Shown here: positions 1 to 9,073 of the stretch, in pieces
Position numbering within the stretch: the stretch's first letter is position 1
How the letters are laid out: each line of letters starts with the position of its first letter
From: Pseudescherichia sp031979925
Lineage (GTDB): Bacteria; Pseudomonadota; Gammaproteobacteria; Enterobacterales; Enterobacteriaceae
Length of the DNA: 64,000 bases
Direction of reading: 5' to 3'
Assembly (NCBI RefSeq): GCF_031979925.1
Contig: NZ_DALZFB010000002.1
Location: 496,001 to 560,000 of the forward strand
Translations under genes and position numbers: made by a program
Notes under the pieces: model-generated
Databases searched by the model: none
Seen by the model: only the letters and a program-made list of their open reading frames with translations
Told to the model about the DNA's origin: nothing

Positions 1-371
1 ACATAATAATGGTTTCTGTTGCTTATTATATAAGCATAAGCGGATATTACATTAAGCACAATTTGTGCCATGTCATTCATGAATGAATTTAGTTAAAATA
101 TACCTATGATAAATGTAATTAAGACATATATAATTGCGGCAAATATGAATTAGTCACCAATCTACACTTGGCCGGAGTTACCGCATCGACTAATATAGTA
201 AAAATGCTGCACCTAACTCATCCTTTCCCTTTGATAGAACTGGAGTATTTATCAATTTTTTTGATAATAGTGTTTACAGGAATAAAGGCGCATGTAGGGT
301 CGTCGCGGGTAACGGCGTCTGATCTCCAGGTAAAAATATAGACTCATACGGAACAATTGAGGTGATTGATA
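1..371. other. AT-rich accessory edge without a confident gene
   Basis: No complete gene is supported here. Two plus-strand open stretches are visible. One is open from the left edge to TGA at 84-86 and reads as a hydrophobic tail. The other runs from 123 to TAG at 339-341 without a convincing start or ribosome binding site. The base composition is much more AT-rich than the backbone beginning at 852. By analogy with the effector-immunity-hcp order near 32-33 kb, the 123-341 frame could be the decayed tail of an effector gene, but I do not recognise its sequence. Confidence 0.4.
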
Positions 372-638
372 GTGGTTATTTGGAAAGTTTCCCTTAAGTT
401 GCTTTGGTTTATTACTCTCTTTTGCGTCGTGTCATGGATAGATGTTCGTCACTTCTCTGAGAACCCAATGATCAGCAACGATGCCGCAATCAAAGTCGCA
501 TACTGGTTTAGTTCTGAGCCTACACCTGAAGACATTTATTATAGTTATGACTATATTTTAATTGTTTTTAACTTGGTATCTTCCATTATTTTATATCTCA
601 TAACGGTAAAGTTAGTCAAAACAGTAAGGAGCAAATGA
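372..638 (+). CDS. small two-helix inner-membrane protein, possible T6SS immunity protein
   Basis: This is an 88-residue protein of unrecognised family. A hydrophobic segment lies near residues 7-25 and a second near 62-82. Between them is a polar loop rich in Ser, Asp and Tyr that would face the periplasm if both ends are cytoplasmic. I chose the GTG at 372 because GAGGTG at 359-364 is 7 bases upstream; a TTG at 366 is possible but too close to that site. The stop codon overlaps an ATG (ATGA, 635-638) that begins a broken hcp fragment. The order membrane protein then hcp resembles the immunity-hcp order at 32 kb, so an immunity role is inferred, not shown. The AT-rich composition suggests transfer. 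Confidence 0.6.
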   Translation: MVIWKVSLKLLWFITLFCVVSWIDVRHFSENPMISNDAAIKVAYWFSSEPTPEDIYYSYDYILIVFNLVSSIILYLITVKLVKTVRSK

Positions 639-726
639 AATTCCTATCCCTCCGTATTTATGGCTAAAAGATGTCGGTGGTGCAGATATTAAAGGATCGG
701 TAGACGTTAAAGATTGTGAAGGCTCT
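635..726 (+). pseudogene. 5' remnant of an hcp (T6SS tube protein) gene
   Basis: Read in the frame of GAA at 637, the sequence encodes IPIPPYLWLKDVGGADIKGS followed by VDVKDCEGS. This matches the N-terminus of the Hcp family as I know it (an IPxYLWLKDDGG-type opening, then an EGS motif). The ATG at 635 is one base out of frame with it, consistent with a one-base deletion just after the start. Similarity stops after about 30 codons, where a repetitive extragenic palindrome begins. The remaining roughly 130 codons of hcp are missing. It overlaps the end of the preceding membrane protein gene by ATGA, which suggests the intact gene was translationally coupled to it. Confidence 0.75.
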
Positions 727-735
727 AATGTGACA

Positions 736-829
736 GACGCCGGGTGGCGGCTGACGCCTTACCCGGCCTACAGGTTCTGCGTGCTTATGTAGGCCCGTGC
801 AAGCAGAGCGCCGCCGGGCAGCCGGTAAA
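736..829. repeat. BIME-type pair of REP elements
   Basis: Two inverted palindromic units, CGCCGGGTGGCGGCTGACGC...ACCCGGCCTAC and GTAGGCCCG...GCCGCCGGGC, face each other in the gap between the hcp remnant and yeaH. The motif is the enterobacterial repetitive extragenic palindrome, and related copies recur at 2.2, 9.4, 16.8 and 18.7 kb. It marks the junction between accessory DNA and backbone. Confidence 0.8.
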
Positions 830-851
830 TCACTTTACCGGCTGGTTAGGA

Positions 852-2135
852 TTAACTGTGAGAATCGGACGTCTGTTTATGAAACAGTTCGCGGAAGACC
901 GGGTAGATATCTTCCTGGTCGCGGATATGCTGCATAGCAAAGTTCTCAAACGTCGCCTGCAGGTGCTCGTATTCGCGCCACAGGGTTTGATGCGCCCGGC
1001 GGGTAATCTCGATATAGCTGTAGTAACGCACCACCGGCAAAATTTTCTTGGCCAGAATCTCATGACAGAGCGGTGAATCATCGGCCCAGTTATCGCCGTC
1101 CGAGGCCTGCGCCGCATAGATGTTCCACTGCGCCGGATCGTAACGCTCCTTCACCACCTCATCCATCAGCTTCAGCGCGCTGGAGACAATAGTCCCGCCG
1201 GTCTCCTGTGAGTAGAAGAACTCATGCTCGTCGACCTCCTTGGCTTGTGTATGGTGGCGGATATAGACCACCTCCACGTTCTTATAGGTTCTGCTCAGGA
1301 AGAGATAAAGCAGAATATAGAAACGCTTCGCCATATCCTTAGTGGACTGATCCATCGAGCCGGAGACGTCCATCAGGCAGAACATCACCGCCTGGCTGGA
1401 TGGCTCCGGTCGTTTCTCGTAGTTTTTGTAACGCAGGTCAAAGGTGTCGATAAAAGGCACACGCTCGATCTTGGCCCGCAGCTCCGCAATCTCTTTGCGC
1501 AGCCGCTCCTCTTCCAGCAGCTGGGCTGGTTCGCTGTTCGCAACGGTCGTGAGATCCGCCTCAAGGGCGCGCAGCTCGCGACGTTTACCCGCCGTCATCG
1601 CCGTACGGCGTGCCAGCGAGTTTTGCAGCGAGCGAACCACGCTGATGTTGGCAGGCACGCCGTTAGCGGTGTAGCCCGAACGGTGCGTTTTGTATTCGTT
1701 CAGCTGCCGATGCTGGTTTTTCTTCAGGTTCGGTAGCGCCAGATCTTCAAACAGCAGATCCAGATACTCATCTTTCGAGATCTGAAAGACAAACTCATCC
1801 TGACCTTCGCCATCCTGACTGGCCTGGCCCTGGCCGCTGCCCCCTCCGCCACCGCCGCCCTGCGGGCGTTCGATACGGTCATTCTGTACAAAGTGATCGT
1901 TACCAGGATGAACACGATTGCGCAGGCCACCGCGCCCCTGGTGGAACATCGGTTCGCTAATATCTTCTGAAGGAATAGAGACGGACTCGCCGCTCTCTAC
2001 GTCGGTCACCGAACGCTTGTTAATCGCCTCGGAGATCGACTGCTTGATTTGCGATTTATAACGGCGCAAGAAACGCTGGCGGTTAACCGTGCTCTTGTTT
2101 TTGCCGTTAAGACGCCGGTCGATGAACCAGGTCAT
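852..2135 (-). CDS. yeaH: YeaH, von Willebrand factor A domain protein of the YeaG-YeaH stress pair
   Basis: The protein has 427 residues, the length I recall for E. coli YeaH (DUF444 family). A glycine-rich low-complexity stretch lies at residues 93-104, and a MIDAS motif DVSGS at 256-260 marks a vWA-like metal-binding fold. I placed the start at 2135 because GGAGGG precedes that ATG at good spacing; an in-frame ATG five codons upstream lies too close to that site. It lies 73 bases downstream of yeaG on the same strand, and in E. coli the two are co-transcribed under stationary-phase and nitrogen-starvation control. The exact molecular role is unknown. A working idea is that YeaH is a substrate or partner of the YeaG kinase. 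Confidence 0.96.
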   Translation of the reverse strand: MTWFIDRRLNGKNKSTVNRQRFLRRYKSQIKQSISEAINKRSVTDVESGESVSIPSEDISEPMFHQGRGGLRNRVHPGNDHFVQNDRIERPQGGGGGGGSGQGQASQDGEGQDEFVFQISKDEYLDLLFEDLALPNLKKNQHRQLNEYKTHRSGYTANGVPANISVVRSLQNSLARRTAMTAGKRRELRALEADLTTVANSEPAQLLEEERLRKEIAELRAKIERVPFIDTFDLRYKNYEKRPEPSSQAVMFCLMDVSGSMDQSTKDMAKRFYILLYLFLSRTYKNVEVVYIRHHTQAKEVDEHEFFYSQETGGTIVSSALKLMDEVVKERYDPAQWNIYAAQASDGDNWADDSPLCHEILAKKILPVVRYYSYIEITRRAHQTLWREYEHLQATFENFAMQHIRDQEDIYPVFRELFHKQTSDSHS

Positions 2136-2168
2136 AAGCCCTCCATCCACGGTGCATTGCCGTTCCAG

Positions 2169-2203
2169 TAGTCGGCCCGGTAGGCATAAGCGCTACCGGG
2201 CAT
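2169..2203. repeat. REP-like palindrome between yeaG and yeaH
   Basis: A palindrome of the form GCCCGGTAG-CATAAGC-CTACCGGGC lies in the 73-base gap between the two genes. In bacteria such elements often stabilise the upstream mRNA against 3' exonucleases, which could give unequal yeaG and yeaH levels; that effect is inferred. Confidence 0.65.
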
Positions 2204-2208
2204 CTGTT

Positions 2209-4143
2209 TTAGGACGATTTACGAACGCGCAGATACCATTCGCACAGCAAGCGCACCTGTTTGCGGGTGTAACCTTTCTCCATCATCCGGTCGACAAAAT
2301 CGTCGTGTTTCTTCTGCTCATCCGTAGAGGTTTTGGCGTTAAACGAAATTACCGGCAGCAGCTCTTCAGTGTTCGAGAACATTTTCTTCTCGATAACCGT
2401 GCGCAGTTTTTCATAACTGGTCCAGTTCGGATTGCGGCCGCTATTGTTGGCGCGGGCGCGCAGTACGAAGTTAACGATCTCGTTACGGAAGTCTTTCGGG
2501 TTGCTGATCCCGGCAGGCTTCTCGATTTTTTCCAGTTCGGCATTCAACGATTCACGGTCAAACAGCTGGCCAGTATCGGGATCGCGATACTCCTGATCCT
2601 GGATCCAGAAATCCGCATAGGTTACGTAGCGGTCAAAAATGTTCTGGCCATATTCAGAATAGGACTCCAGATAGGCGGTCTGGATCTCTTTGCCAATAAA
2701 CTCAGCATATTTCGGGATCAGATAGCCTTTCAGGAACTCGAGATAACGTTCAGCCTGCTCCTGCGGGAACTGTTCGCGCTCGATCTGCTGCTCCAGCACA
2801 TAGAAGAGGTGCACGGGGTTCGCCGCTACCTCAACGTGGTCAAAGTTAAAGACCCTGGAGAGGATTTTAAACGCGAAGCGCGTGGACAGCCCGTTCATTC
2901 CCTCGTCTACCCCGGCGTAGTCCCGATACTCCTGGTAGGATTTGGCTTTCGGGTCGGTGTCTTTCAGGCTCTCACCGTCGTAGACGCGCATTTTTGAGTA
3001 GATGCTGGAGTTCTCCGGCTCTTTCAGACGCGAAAGAATAGAGAAGCGTGAGAGCGTCTCCAGGGTTCCCGGCGCGCAAGGGGCATGAGCCAGCTCACTG
3101 TGGTTAAGCAGCTTCTCGTAAATTTTGATCTCTTCCGAGATGCGCAGGCAGTATGGCACCTTCACAATGTAAACGCGGTCAAGGAAGGCTTCGTTGTTCT
3201 TGTTGTTACGGAACGTTACCCACTCGGATTCGTTCGAGTGCGCCAGAATAATGCCGTTGAACGGCAGGGCGGAGATACCCTCTGTCCCGTTGTAGTTCCC
3301 CTCCTGAGTTGCCGTCAGCAGCGGGTGCAGCACCTTGATAGGCGCTTTAAACATCTCGACGAACTCCATGATCCCCTGGTTGGCCCGGCACAGCGCACCG
3401 GAGTAGCCGTAGGCGTCAGGATCGTTCTGAGCGTGGTTTTCCAGTTTGCGGATATCCACTTTACCCACCAGCGCCGAGATATCCTGGTTGTTCTCATCGC
3501 CGGGTTCGGTTTTCGCAATAGCGATCTGTTGCAGAATAGAGGGCCATACCTTCACCACGCGGAACTTGGTGATATCGCCACCAAACTCGTGCAGGCGCTT
3601 AGCTGCCCACGGGGACATAATGGTGCCGAGGTAGCGGCGCGGAATGCCGTACTCTTTCTCAAGGATCTGCTCATCCTCCTGTGGGTTGAACAGGCACAGA
3701 GGATGATCGTTAACCGGGCTACGCTCGCCGTTGGCGCTCAGCACATAGATTGGTACGCGCTGCATCAGGGATTTGAGGCGTTCAGCAAGAGATGATTTAC
3801 CGCCACCCACTGGCCCCAGCAGGTAGAGGATCTGTTTCTTCTCTTCCAGCCCCTGAGCAGCATGTTTCAGATAGGAGACAATCTGCTCGATGGCATCTTC
3901 CATGCCATAAAACTCTTCAAACGCTGGGTAACGTGCGACAACCCGATTCGAAAATAGACGGGAAAGCCTGGGCTCCAGAGCAGTATCTACCATCACGGGT
4001 TCGCCGATAGCCGTAAGTAGCCGTTCTGCCGCGTTCGCATAGGCGCTGCGATCCTGGCGGCAGATGGTAAGAAATTCCTGCAGGGTGAACTCTTCGTCCT
4101 TGGCAGCTTCATAACGCTGGCGATAGTGATCGAATATATTCAT
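2209..4143 (-). CDS. yeaG: YeaG, PrkA-family serine protein kinase
   Basis: The protein has 644 residues, identical in length to E. coli YeaG. The N-terminal AAA domain carries a Walker A motif GPVGGGKS at residues 110-117, and the C-terminal half is the PrkA kinase-like region. The start at 4143 gives the conserved MNIFDHYRQRY beginning and has AAGGA upstream; an extension of 39 codons to 4260 is open but does not match the family. YeaG helps cells adapt to sustained nitrogen starvation and to stationary phase in E. coli. It is the first gene of the yeaG-yeaH unit and is divergent from mipA. Sequence is near identical to E. coli, so function is very likely conserved. Confidence 0.97.
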   Translation of the reverse strand: MNIFDHYRQRYEAAKDEEFTLQEFLTICRQDRSAYANAAERLLTAIGEPVMVDTALEPRLSRLFSNRVVARYPAFEEFYGMEDAIEQIVSYLKHAAQGLEEKKQILYLLGPVGGGKSSLAERLKSLMQRVPIYVLSANGERSPVNDHPLCLFNPQEDEQILEKEYGIPRRYLGTIMSPWAAKRLHEFGGDITKFRVVKVWPSILQQIAIAKTEPGDENNQDISALVGKVDIRKLENHAQNDPDAYGYSGALCRANQGIMEFVEMFKAPIKVLHPLLTATQEGNYNGTEGISALPFNGIILAHSNESEWVTFRNNKNNEAFLDRVYIVKVPYCLRISEEIKIYEKLLNHSELAHAPCAPGTLETLSRFSILSRLKEPENSSIYSKMRVYDGESLKDTDPKAKSYQEYRDYAGVDEGMNGLSTRFAFKILSRVFNFDHVEVAANPVHLFYVLEQQIEREQFPQEQAERYLEFLKGYLIPKYAEFIGKEIQTAYLESYSEYGQNIFDRYVTYADFWIQDQEYRDPDTGQLFDRESLNAELEKIEKPAGISNPKDFRNEIVNFVLRARANNSGRNPNWTSYEKLRTVIEKKMFSNTEELLPVISFNAKTSTDEQKKHDDFVDRMMEKGYTRKQVRLLCEWYLRVRKSS

Positions 4144-4588
4144 GGCATGCCGTCCTTTCGTTTTTAGCACAAGAAAAGAGCCGTTCATATGAATAGTGGA
4201 GGCTCCCGGAAGAGATAAGCTGAACGACGCTAGCTCTACTTCAGCACCGGAATGCAGCAACCCTTATGCCAGGTTGTGAACGCCAGCAGTTAACGCGCCC
4301 GCGATACACCTTCTTAAAATTAAGCGTAGATGGCATTTGCAAAACTTGCATTGCACGCCAATCTAATTTCAATGACATATCAATAACTCATCTGAATTTA
4401 TTTTCTTTATAGATAAAGGGGGTTGCGAAAGATTCATCTCTCCGTCATTTATCCTTAAGCAGGTTGTCATGCGAAAACAGCATGCTGTCGCGTTCAGTTA
4501 TATAATAATCAGTGAAAAAATTTGGGATGACGGAGGCGGGCGGTTACACTGCTCCCGCTGATTATTTGACTACAGGAAGGAAAGGATT
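4144..4588. other. 445-base divergent regulatory region yeaG/mipA
   Basis: No gene is seen. The region is AT-rich and holds the promoters of the divergent genes yeaG and mipA. An inverted repeat TGCAA-AAC-TTGCA lies near 4338-4350. I could not place a promoter with confidence on either strand. A sigma-54 like match on the minus strand near 4350-4370 has the wrong GG to GC spacing (10 instead of 12 bases). Confidence 0.5.
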
Positions 4589-5335
4589 GTGACCAAACTC
4601 AAATTTCTGGCGCTTGGTGTATTTATCGCATCATGTGCCGCAACGGCAAACGCAGCGGGACCCTGGTCTGTAGGCGCGGGCGTCGGTGTGCTTGAGTCTC
4701 CTTACAAAGACTACGATCGCGAAGTCGCCCCCGTCCCGGTAATTACCTACGAAGGGGATAACTTCTGGTTCCGTGGCCTCGGCGGCGGCTACTATTTGTG
4801 GAATGACGAAAGCGATAAGCTCTCGCTTACCGCTTACTACTCTCCGTTCCACTTCCGGCCAAAAGACAGCGATGATTGGCAGCTGCGCCAGCTCGATAAG
4901 CGTAGAGCTACCCTGATGGCGGGCCTGTCGTATGTGCATAACACCCAGTACGGATTTTTGCGCACCACTCTGGCCGGCGATACGCTGGATAACAGCAACG
5001 GTATCACCTGGGATCTGGCATGGCTCTACCGCTACACCAACGGCGGCCTGACCCTGACCCCGGGGATCGGTGCCGAGTGGAGTAGTGAAAACCAGAACGA
5101 GTACTACTACGGTGTTTCGGGTAAGGAGTCTCGCAACAGCGGCCTACGCACTTACGATCCGGATAGCGACTGGAGTCCTTATCTGGAGCTGAGCGCTAGC
5201 TACCAGCTGAACGACAGCTGGAGCGTGTATGGCGTAGGGCGTTATACCCGTCTGGGGGATGAGATCAAAGACAGCCCGATGGTCGATAAGTCCTGGGCTG
5301 GCGCATTCTCTACCGGTGTAACCTATAGCTTCTAA
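4589..5335 (+). CDS. mipA: MipA, MltA-interacting outer-membrane scaffold protein
   Basis: The 248-residue length equals E. coli MipA. An N-terminal signal peptide ends near residue 22 (ATANA|A), followed by a beta-rich barrel of the MipA/OmpV family, with alternating aromatic strands and a terminal aromatic residue (VTYSF). In E. coli it links the lytic transglycosylase MltA to PBP1B in murein synthesis. The start is GTG, preceded by AGGAAGG and AAAGGA. A strong hairpin terminator follows, so the gene is probably monocistronic. Identification is based on overall likeness and on the conserved stretch NEYYYGVSGKES. Confidence 0.95.
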   Translation: MTKLKFLALGVFIASCAATANAAGPWSVGAGVGVLESPYKDYDREVAPVPVITYEGDNFWFRGLGGGYYLWNDESDKLSLTAYYSPFHFRPKDSDDWQLRQLDKRRATLMAGLSYVHNTQYGFLRTTLAGDTLDNSNGITWDLAWLYRYTNGGLTLTPGIGAEWSSENQNEYYYGVSGKESRNSGLRTYDPDSDWSPYLELSASYQLNDSWSVYGVGRYTRLGDEIKDSPMVDKSWAGAFSTGVTYSF

Positions 5336-5362
5336 TGCTGATATGCTGATTGTTGTGCATTT

Positions 5363-5390
5363 AAACAGGGCGCTTGCGCCCTGTTTGTTT
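5363..5390 (+). terminator. Rho-independent terminator of mipA
   Basis: Perfect arms AAACAGGGCG and CGCCCTGTTT enclose a four-base loop and run into TGTTTT. It separates mipA from yeaE. Confidence 0.85.
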
Positions 5391-5421
5391 TAGGGTAGGA
5401 CAATCATTTCTGGAGGAGATC

Positions 5422-6276
5422 ATGGCAGAAAAACGCGTGCAGTTTGCCGACAGCCAGCCGTTGGCCGCTATCGGCCAGGGCACCTGGTATATGGGAGAAA
5501 ATCCCCGCCAGCGGCAAAGCGAAGTGGCGGCGCTGCGGGCCGGGATCGATCTTGGCCTGACCCTTATCGATACCGCTGAGATGTATGCCGACGGCGGCGC
5601 GGAAGAGGTGGTCGGCGAGGCCATTATGGGCAAGCGCGACGAGGTTTTCCTGGTATCAAAGGTTTACCCGTGGAACGCGGGCGGTCAGAAAGCGATTGCC
5701 GCCTGTGAAGCCAGCCTGCGCCGTCTGGGTACAGACTATCTCGATCTCTATCTGCTGCACTGGCGCGGTAACTACTCCCTGACCGAAACCGTCGAGGCGA
5801 TGGAAACGCTGATCCGTCAGGGCAAGATCCGCCGTTGGGGCGTCTCTAACCTCGACTATAGCGATATGCAGGAGCTGTGGCGCGTTAAAGGCGGTCAAGC
5901 CTGCGCCACCAACCAGGTGCTCTATCATCTCGCCTCGCGCGGCATTGAATTTGACCTGCTGCCCTGGTGTCAGCAGCAGTCTCTGCCGGTGATGGCCTAC
6001 TGTCCGCTGGCCCAGGCCGGACGCCTGCGCGATGGCCTGCTGGAGAACGCCACCGTGCGCGAGATTGCCCATGGGCATAGCGTAAGCGCCGCGCAGGTGC
6101 TGCTGGCATGGGTTATCAGTCACCAGGGCGTGATGGCGATCCCGAAGGCCGCCAGCGTTGCGCACGTCAAAGAGAACGCCGCTGCGCTCGGTTTAAATCT
6201 GAGTGAAGATGAGCTGAACCAGCTGGATCGGGCTTTTCCAGCACCGGGTCGTAAAACGCCGCTGGATGTGGTGTAG
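5422..6276 (+). CDS. yeaE: YeaE, aldo-keto reductase (methylglyoxal reductase)
   Basis: At 284 residues it is the same length as E. coli YeaE. It has the aldo-keto reductase barrel signatures: IDTAEMYADGG with the catalytic Asp and Tyr, VSKVYPWN with the catalytic Lys, and LLHWRG with the catalytic His. E. coli YeaE reduces methylglyoxal and other aldehydes with NADPH. The ATG at 5422 was chosen because TGGAGGAG lies just upstream; an earlier in-frame ATG inside the mipA terminator is implausible. It is convergent with yeaD, with a shared terminator between them. Confidence 0.95.
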   Translation: MAEKRVQFADSQPLAAIGQGTWYMGENPRQRQSEVAALRAGIDLGLTLIDTAEMYADGGAEEVVGEAIMGKRDEVFLVSKVYPWNAGGQKAIAACEASLRRLGTDYLDLYLLHWRGNYSLTETVEAMETLIRQGKIRRWGVSNLDYSDMQELWRVKGGQACATNQVLYHLASRGIEFDLLPWCQQQSLPVMAYCPLAQAGRLRDGLLENATVREIAHGHSVSAAQVLLAWVISHQGVMAIPKAASVAHVKENAAALGLNLSEDELNQLDRAFPAPGRKTPLDVV

Positions 6277-6283
6277 AGAAATT

Positions 6284-6316
6284 GCCCTCTCCGGGTGAGA
6301 GGGCATAGCTTTTTTA
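6284..6316. terminator. terminator between convergent yeaE and yeaD
   Basis: GCCCTCTC and GAGAGGGC pair around a five-base loop, followed by a T run on the plus strand. It serves yeaE and may also act on yeaD. Confidence 0.75.
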
Positions 6317-6320
6317 ATGA

Positions 6321-7205
6321 TTATCGCTTGCTCACGCGAATGGTTTGCGCCAGGCGGGATGGCTTCTCTTCGGTGGTCTTCTGCGGCACGGTGACGCAGG
6401 CAGACTCCACGCAGACAAAGGTTTTGTAACCGTCGTCCGGCATGTCGGCCATGCTCACGGAGAGGGCCGGGCCTGGGTTCCAGCCTACCACGTTGCTATG
6501 GTGATGATGGATCACCTCAATAGCGCGATTCAACGCGCCGTCGTGGATCACGCTGCACGCTTCCGGGTTCAGATAGACGCGGTCGGTACGATCCGGGAAG
6601 GTCTGTACGCCGTCGGCCAGCACATCTTCCTGCGCGTTGTTCACCTTATCGATAAAGCGATCGCCCAGCCCGCTCACCTTCACCGCGCTGATGTCGCCTA
6701 CGTTAAAGTAGGTGTGCAGGGCAGAGGTGGTCTCAAACTCGCCGTGGGCTTCCAGCTCAATTTCGCAGGTCTGGCAGAGCTTAAAGCGAGCAAAAAGGGT
6801 GAAGTCGTGCGGCCACTGTTCACGCGTCGCGTCGCTGCTTTGCAGTTCAAAGGTCAGCACCACGCCGTTCTCATCTTCGTTATGGGCGGTCAACGTCCAG
6901 GGCAGGATGCGGGCAATACCGTGGGCGGGCAGGCCCTGCTGCTGTGCCGGACCAAACCACGGCCAGCACACCGGTACGCCGCCGCGCAGCGCGACGCCAT
7001 TTTTGAACGGCGTGTTGCCGCTCAGCCACAGCACTTCCTCTTCCCCAGCCGGTTTAAAAGAGAGCAGGTGCGCGCCCTGCAGCGCGAAAGAGGCTTTAAC
7101 CTGCGGATGATCGACCACAATCAGCTCCAGCTCGTCCAGCTGGCGACGGGAAATGACCGGCGTAATGTTTTCGACTACTGGAAGAGCAAAAATTTTATTG
7201 ATCAT
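6321..7205 (-). CDS. yeaD: YeaD, glucose-6-phosphate 1-epimerase family protein
   Basis: The 294-residue protein has the length of E. coli YeaD, a member of the aldose 1-epimerase (galactose mutarotase-like) superfamily acting on hexose 6-phosphates. Visible family stretches include GAHLLSFKPAGEEEVLWLS, RGGVPVCWPWFG and LHTYFNVGD, the last with the catalytic His. The ATG at 7205 has GAGGAA upstream; the open frame reaches a TTG five codons earlier. It lies 75 bases downstream of gapA on the same strand, beyond the gapA terminator. In E. coli it can be read through from gapA. Its link to glycolysis is therefore both genomic and enzymatic. Confidence 0.94.
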   Translation of the reverse strand: MINKIFALPVVENITPVISRRQLDELELIVVDHPQVKASFALQGAHLLSFKPAGEEEVLWLSGNTPFKNGVALRGGVPVCWPWFGPAQQQGLPAHGIARILPWTLTAHNEDENGVVLTFELQSSDATREQWPHDFTLFARFKLCQTCEIELEAHGEFETTSALHTYFNVGDISAVKVSGLGDRFIDKVNNAQEDVLADGVQTFPDRTDRVYLNPEACSVIHDGALNRAIEVIHHHHSNVVGWNPGPALSVSMADMPDDGYKTFVCVESACVTVPQKTTEEKPSRLAQTIRVSKR

Positions 7206-7237
7206 ATTCGTATTCCTCAATCCTCTGTCTTAAGCCA

Positions 7238-7265
7238 AAAAAAAGAGCGACCGAAGTCGCTCTTA
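7238..7265 (-). terminator. Rho-independent terminator of gapA
   Basis: On the minus strand, AAGAGCGACTTCGGTCGCTCTT (arms of nine bases with a short TTCG-type loop) runs directly into eight T residues. This is a strong terminator placed 17 bases after the gapA stop. Confidence 0.9.
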
Positions 7266-7281
7266 AGTTGAGTGTCACATC

Positions 7282-8277
<996 letters not shown>

Positions 8278-8320
8278 ATATTCCACCAGCTATTTGTTAG
8301 TGAATAAAAGGTTGGCTGTA

Positions 8321-8348
8321 AAATTACAAAAACCTTACGCAGCGTCAA
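8321..8348 (-). promoter_or_regulatory. gapA proximal promoter (P1-like)
   Basis: On the minus strand, -35 TTGACG (8348-8343) and -10 TAATTT (8326-8321) are 16 bases apart. The transcript would start about 40 bases before the gapA ATG. The layout matches the E. coli gapA P1 promoter as I remember it. The rest of the 341-base gapA/msrB gap (8278-8618) holds upstream gapA control sites and the msrB promoter, and no gene. Confidence 0.7.
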
Positions 8349-8482
8349 GCGGAATCGTGTCAATCATTGCGACAAATCAATCCTGTGCATAACCTTTGCG
8401 CGGCGATGTCGTCTCACTATTCCAATCAGCTACAACCCGTATGGGGTCGCCGGCGTGGATTTTAAAGGGCATGCAGGATAAA

Positions 8483-8504
8483 AACGTGAAATAGATCACA
8501 ATTC
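8483..8504. promoter_or_regulatory. candidate CRP site upstream of gapA and msrB
   Basis: On the minus strand the site reads TGTGATCTATTTCACG, close to the CRP consensus TGTGA-N6-TCACA with one mismatch. E. coli gapA has a CRP-dependent upstream promoter, so this placement fits. Activity was not tested. Confidence 0.65.
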
Positions 8505-8618
8505 CTCCGCTACATTTTCGCACCGCCTAAGTTTAGAACAAAAGTCAGGACGGCACTGTTAATGTTTTGTTAGAATCAGACAAAAGATGTAAATGACCCT
8601 ATAGCGAGAAGCAAGCAA

Positions 8619-9032
8619 ATGGCTAATCAATCCTCTCAGGATGACCTGAAAAAAAGCCTTACTGAAATGCAGTTTCATGTAACGCAAAATCACGGTACAG
8701 AGCCGCCTTTCAGCGGTAAGCTGTTGCATAATAAGCGCGAAGGCGTCTACCACTGCCTGGTATGCGATGCCGCGCTGTTTAACTCCCAGAGCAAATATGA
8801 CTCCGGCTGCGGCTGGCCAAGCTTTTACGAGCCGGTCAGTGAAAATGCGATCCGTTATCTTAACGATTACTCACATGGCATGCAGCGCATTGAGATCCGC
8901 TGCGGCAATTGTGATGCCCATTTGGGTCATGTTTTCCCTGACGGTCCGCAACCGACCGGTGAGCGTTTTTGCGTCAATTCTGCCTCCCTGAGCTTTAATG
9001 ACGAGGCCGACGGCGTGCAGATCAAAGGCTAA
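8619..9032 (+). CDS. msrB: MsrB, methionine-R-sulfoxide reductase
   Basis: The 137-residue enzyme repairs oxidised methionine (R-sulfoxide) in proteins using thioredoxin. Two CxxC pairs, CLVC near residue 46 and CGNC near residue 95, would bind structural zinc. The catalytic Cys sits in RFCVNSASL near the C-terminus, and the DSGCGWPSF motif carries the usual resolving-region residues. The length equals E. coli MsrB. It is divergent from gapA and followed after 41 bases by yeaC, probably in one transcript. Confidence 0.97.
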   Translation: MANQSSQDDLKKSLTEMQFHVTQNHGTEPPFSGKLLHNKREGVYHCLVCDAALFNSQSKYDSGCGWPSFYEPVSENAIRYLNDYSHGMQRIEIRCGNCDAHLGHVFPDGPQPTGERFCVNSASLSFNDEADGVQIKG

Positions 9033-9073
9033 AGAATCGATTCAGCAAATTATTCCACGGGAGCGGGTGAACG

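Noticed and set aside
744..3795. Plus-strand frames of 110 to 302 codons (e.g. 1224-1736, 2089-2997, 3085-3795)
   Set aside because: They lie opposite yeaH and yeaG, whose frames are near identical to E. coli proteins. They have no binding sites and arise from the codon bias of the true strand.
4144..4260. 39-residue N-terminal extension of YeaG
   Set aside because: The family starts MNIFDHYRQRY at 4143, where a binding site is present; the extension lies in the promoter region.
4345..4372. Sigma-54 promoter for yeaG on the minus strand (TTGGCGTGCAATGC)
   Set aside because: GG and GC elements are 10 and not 12 bases apart, so the match is not acceptable.
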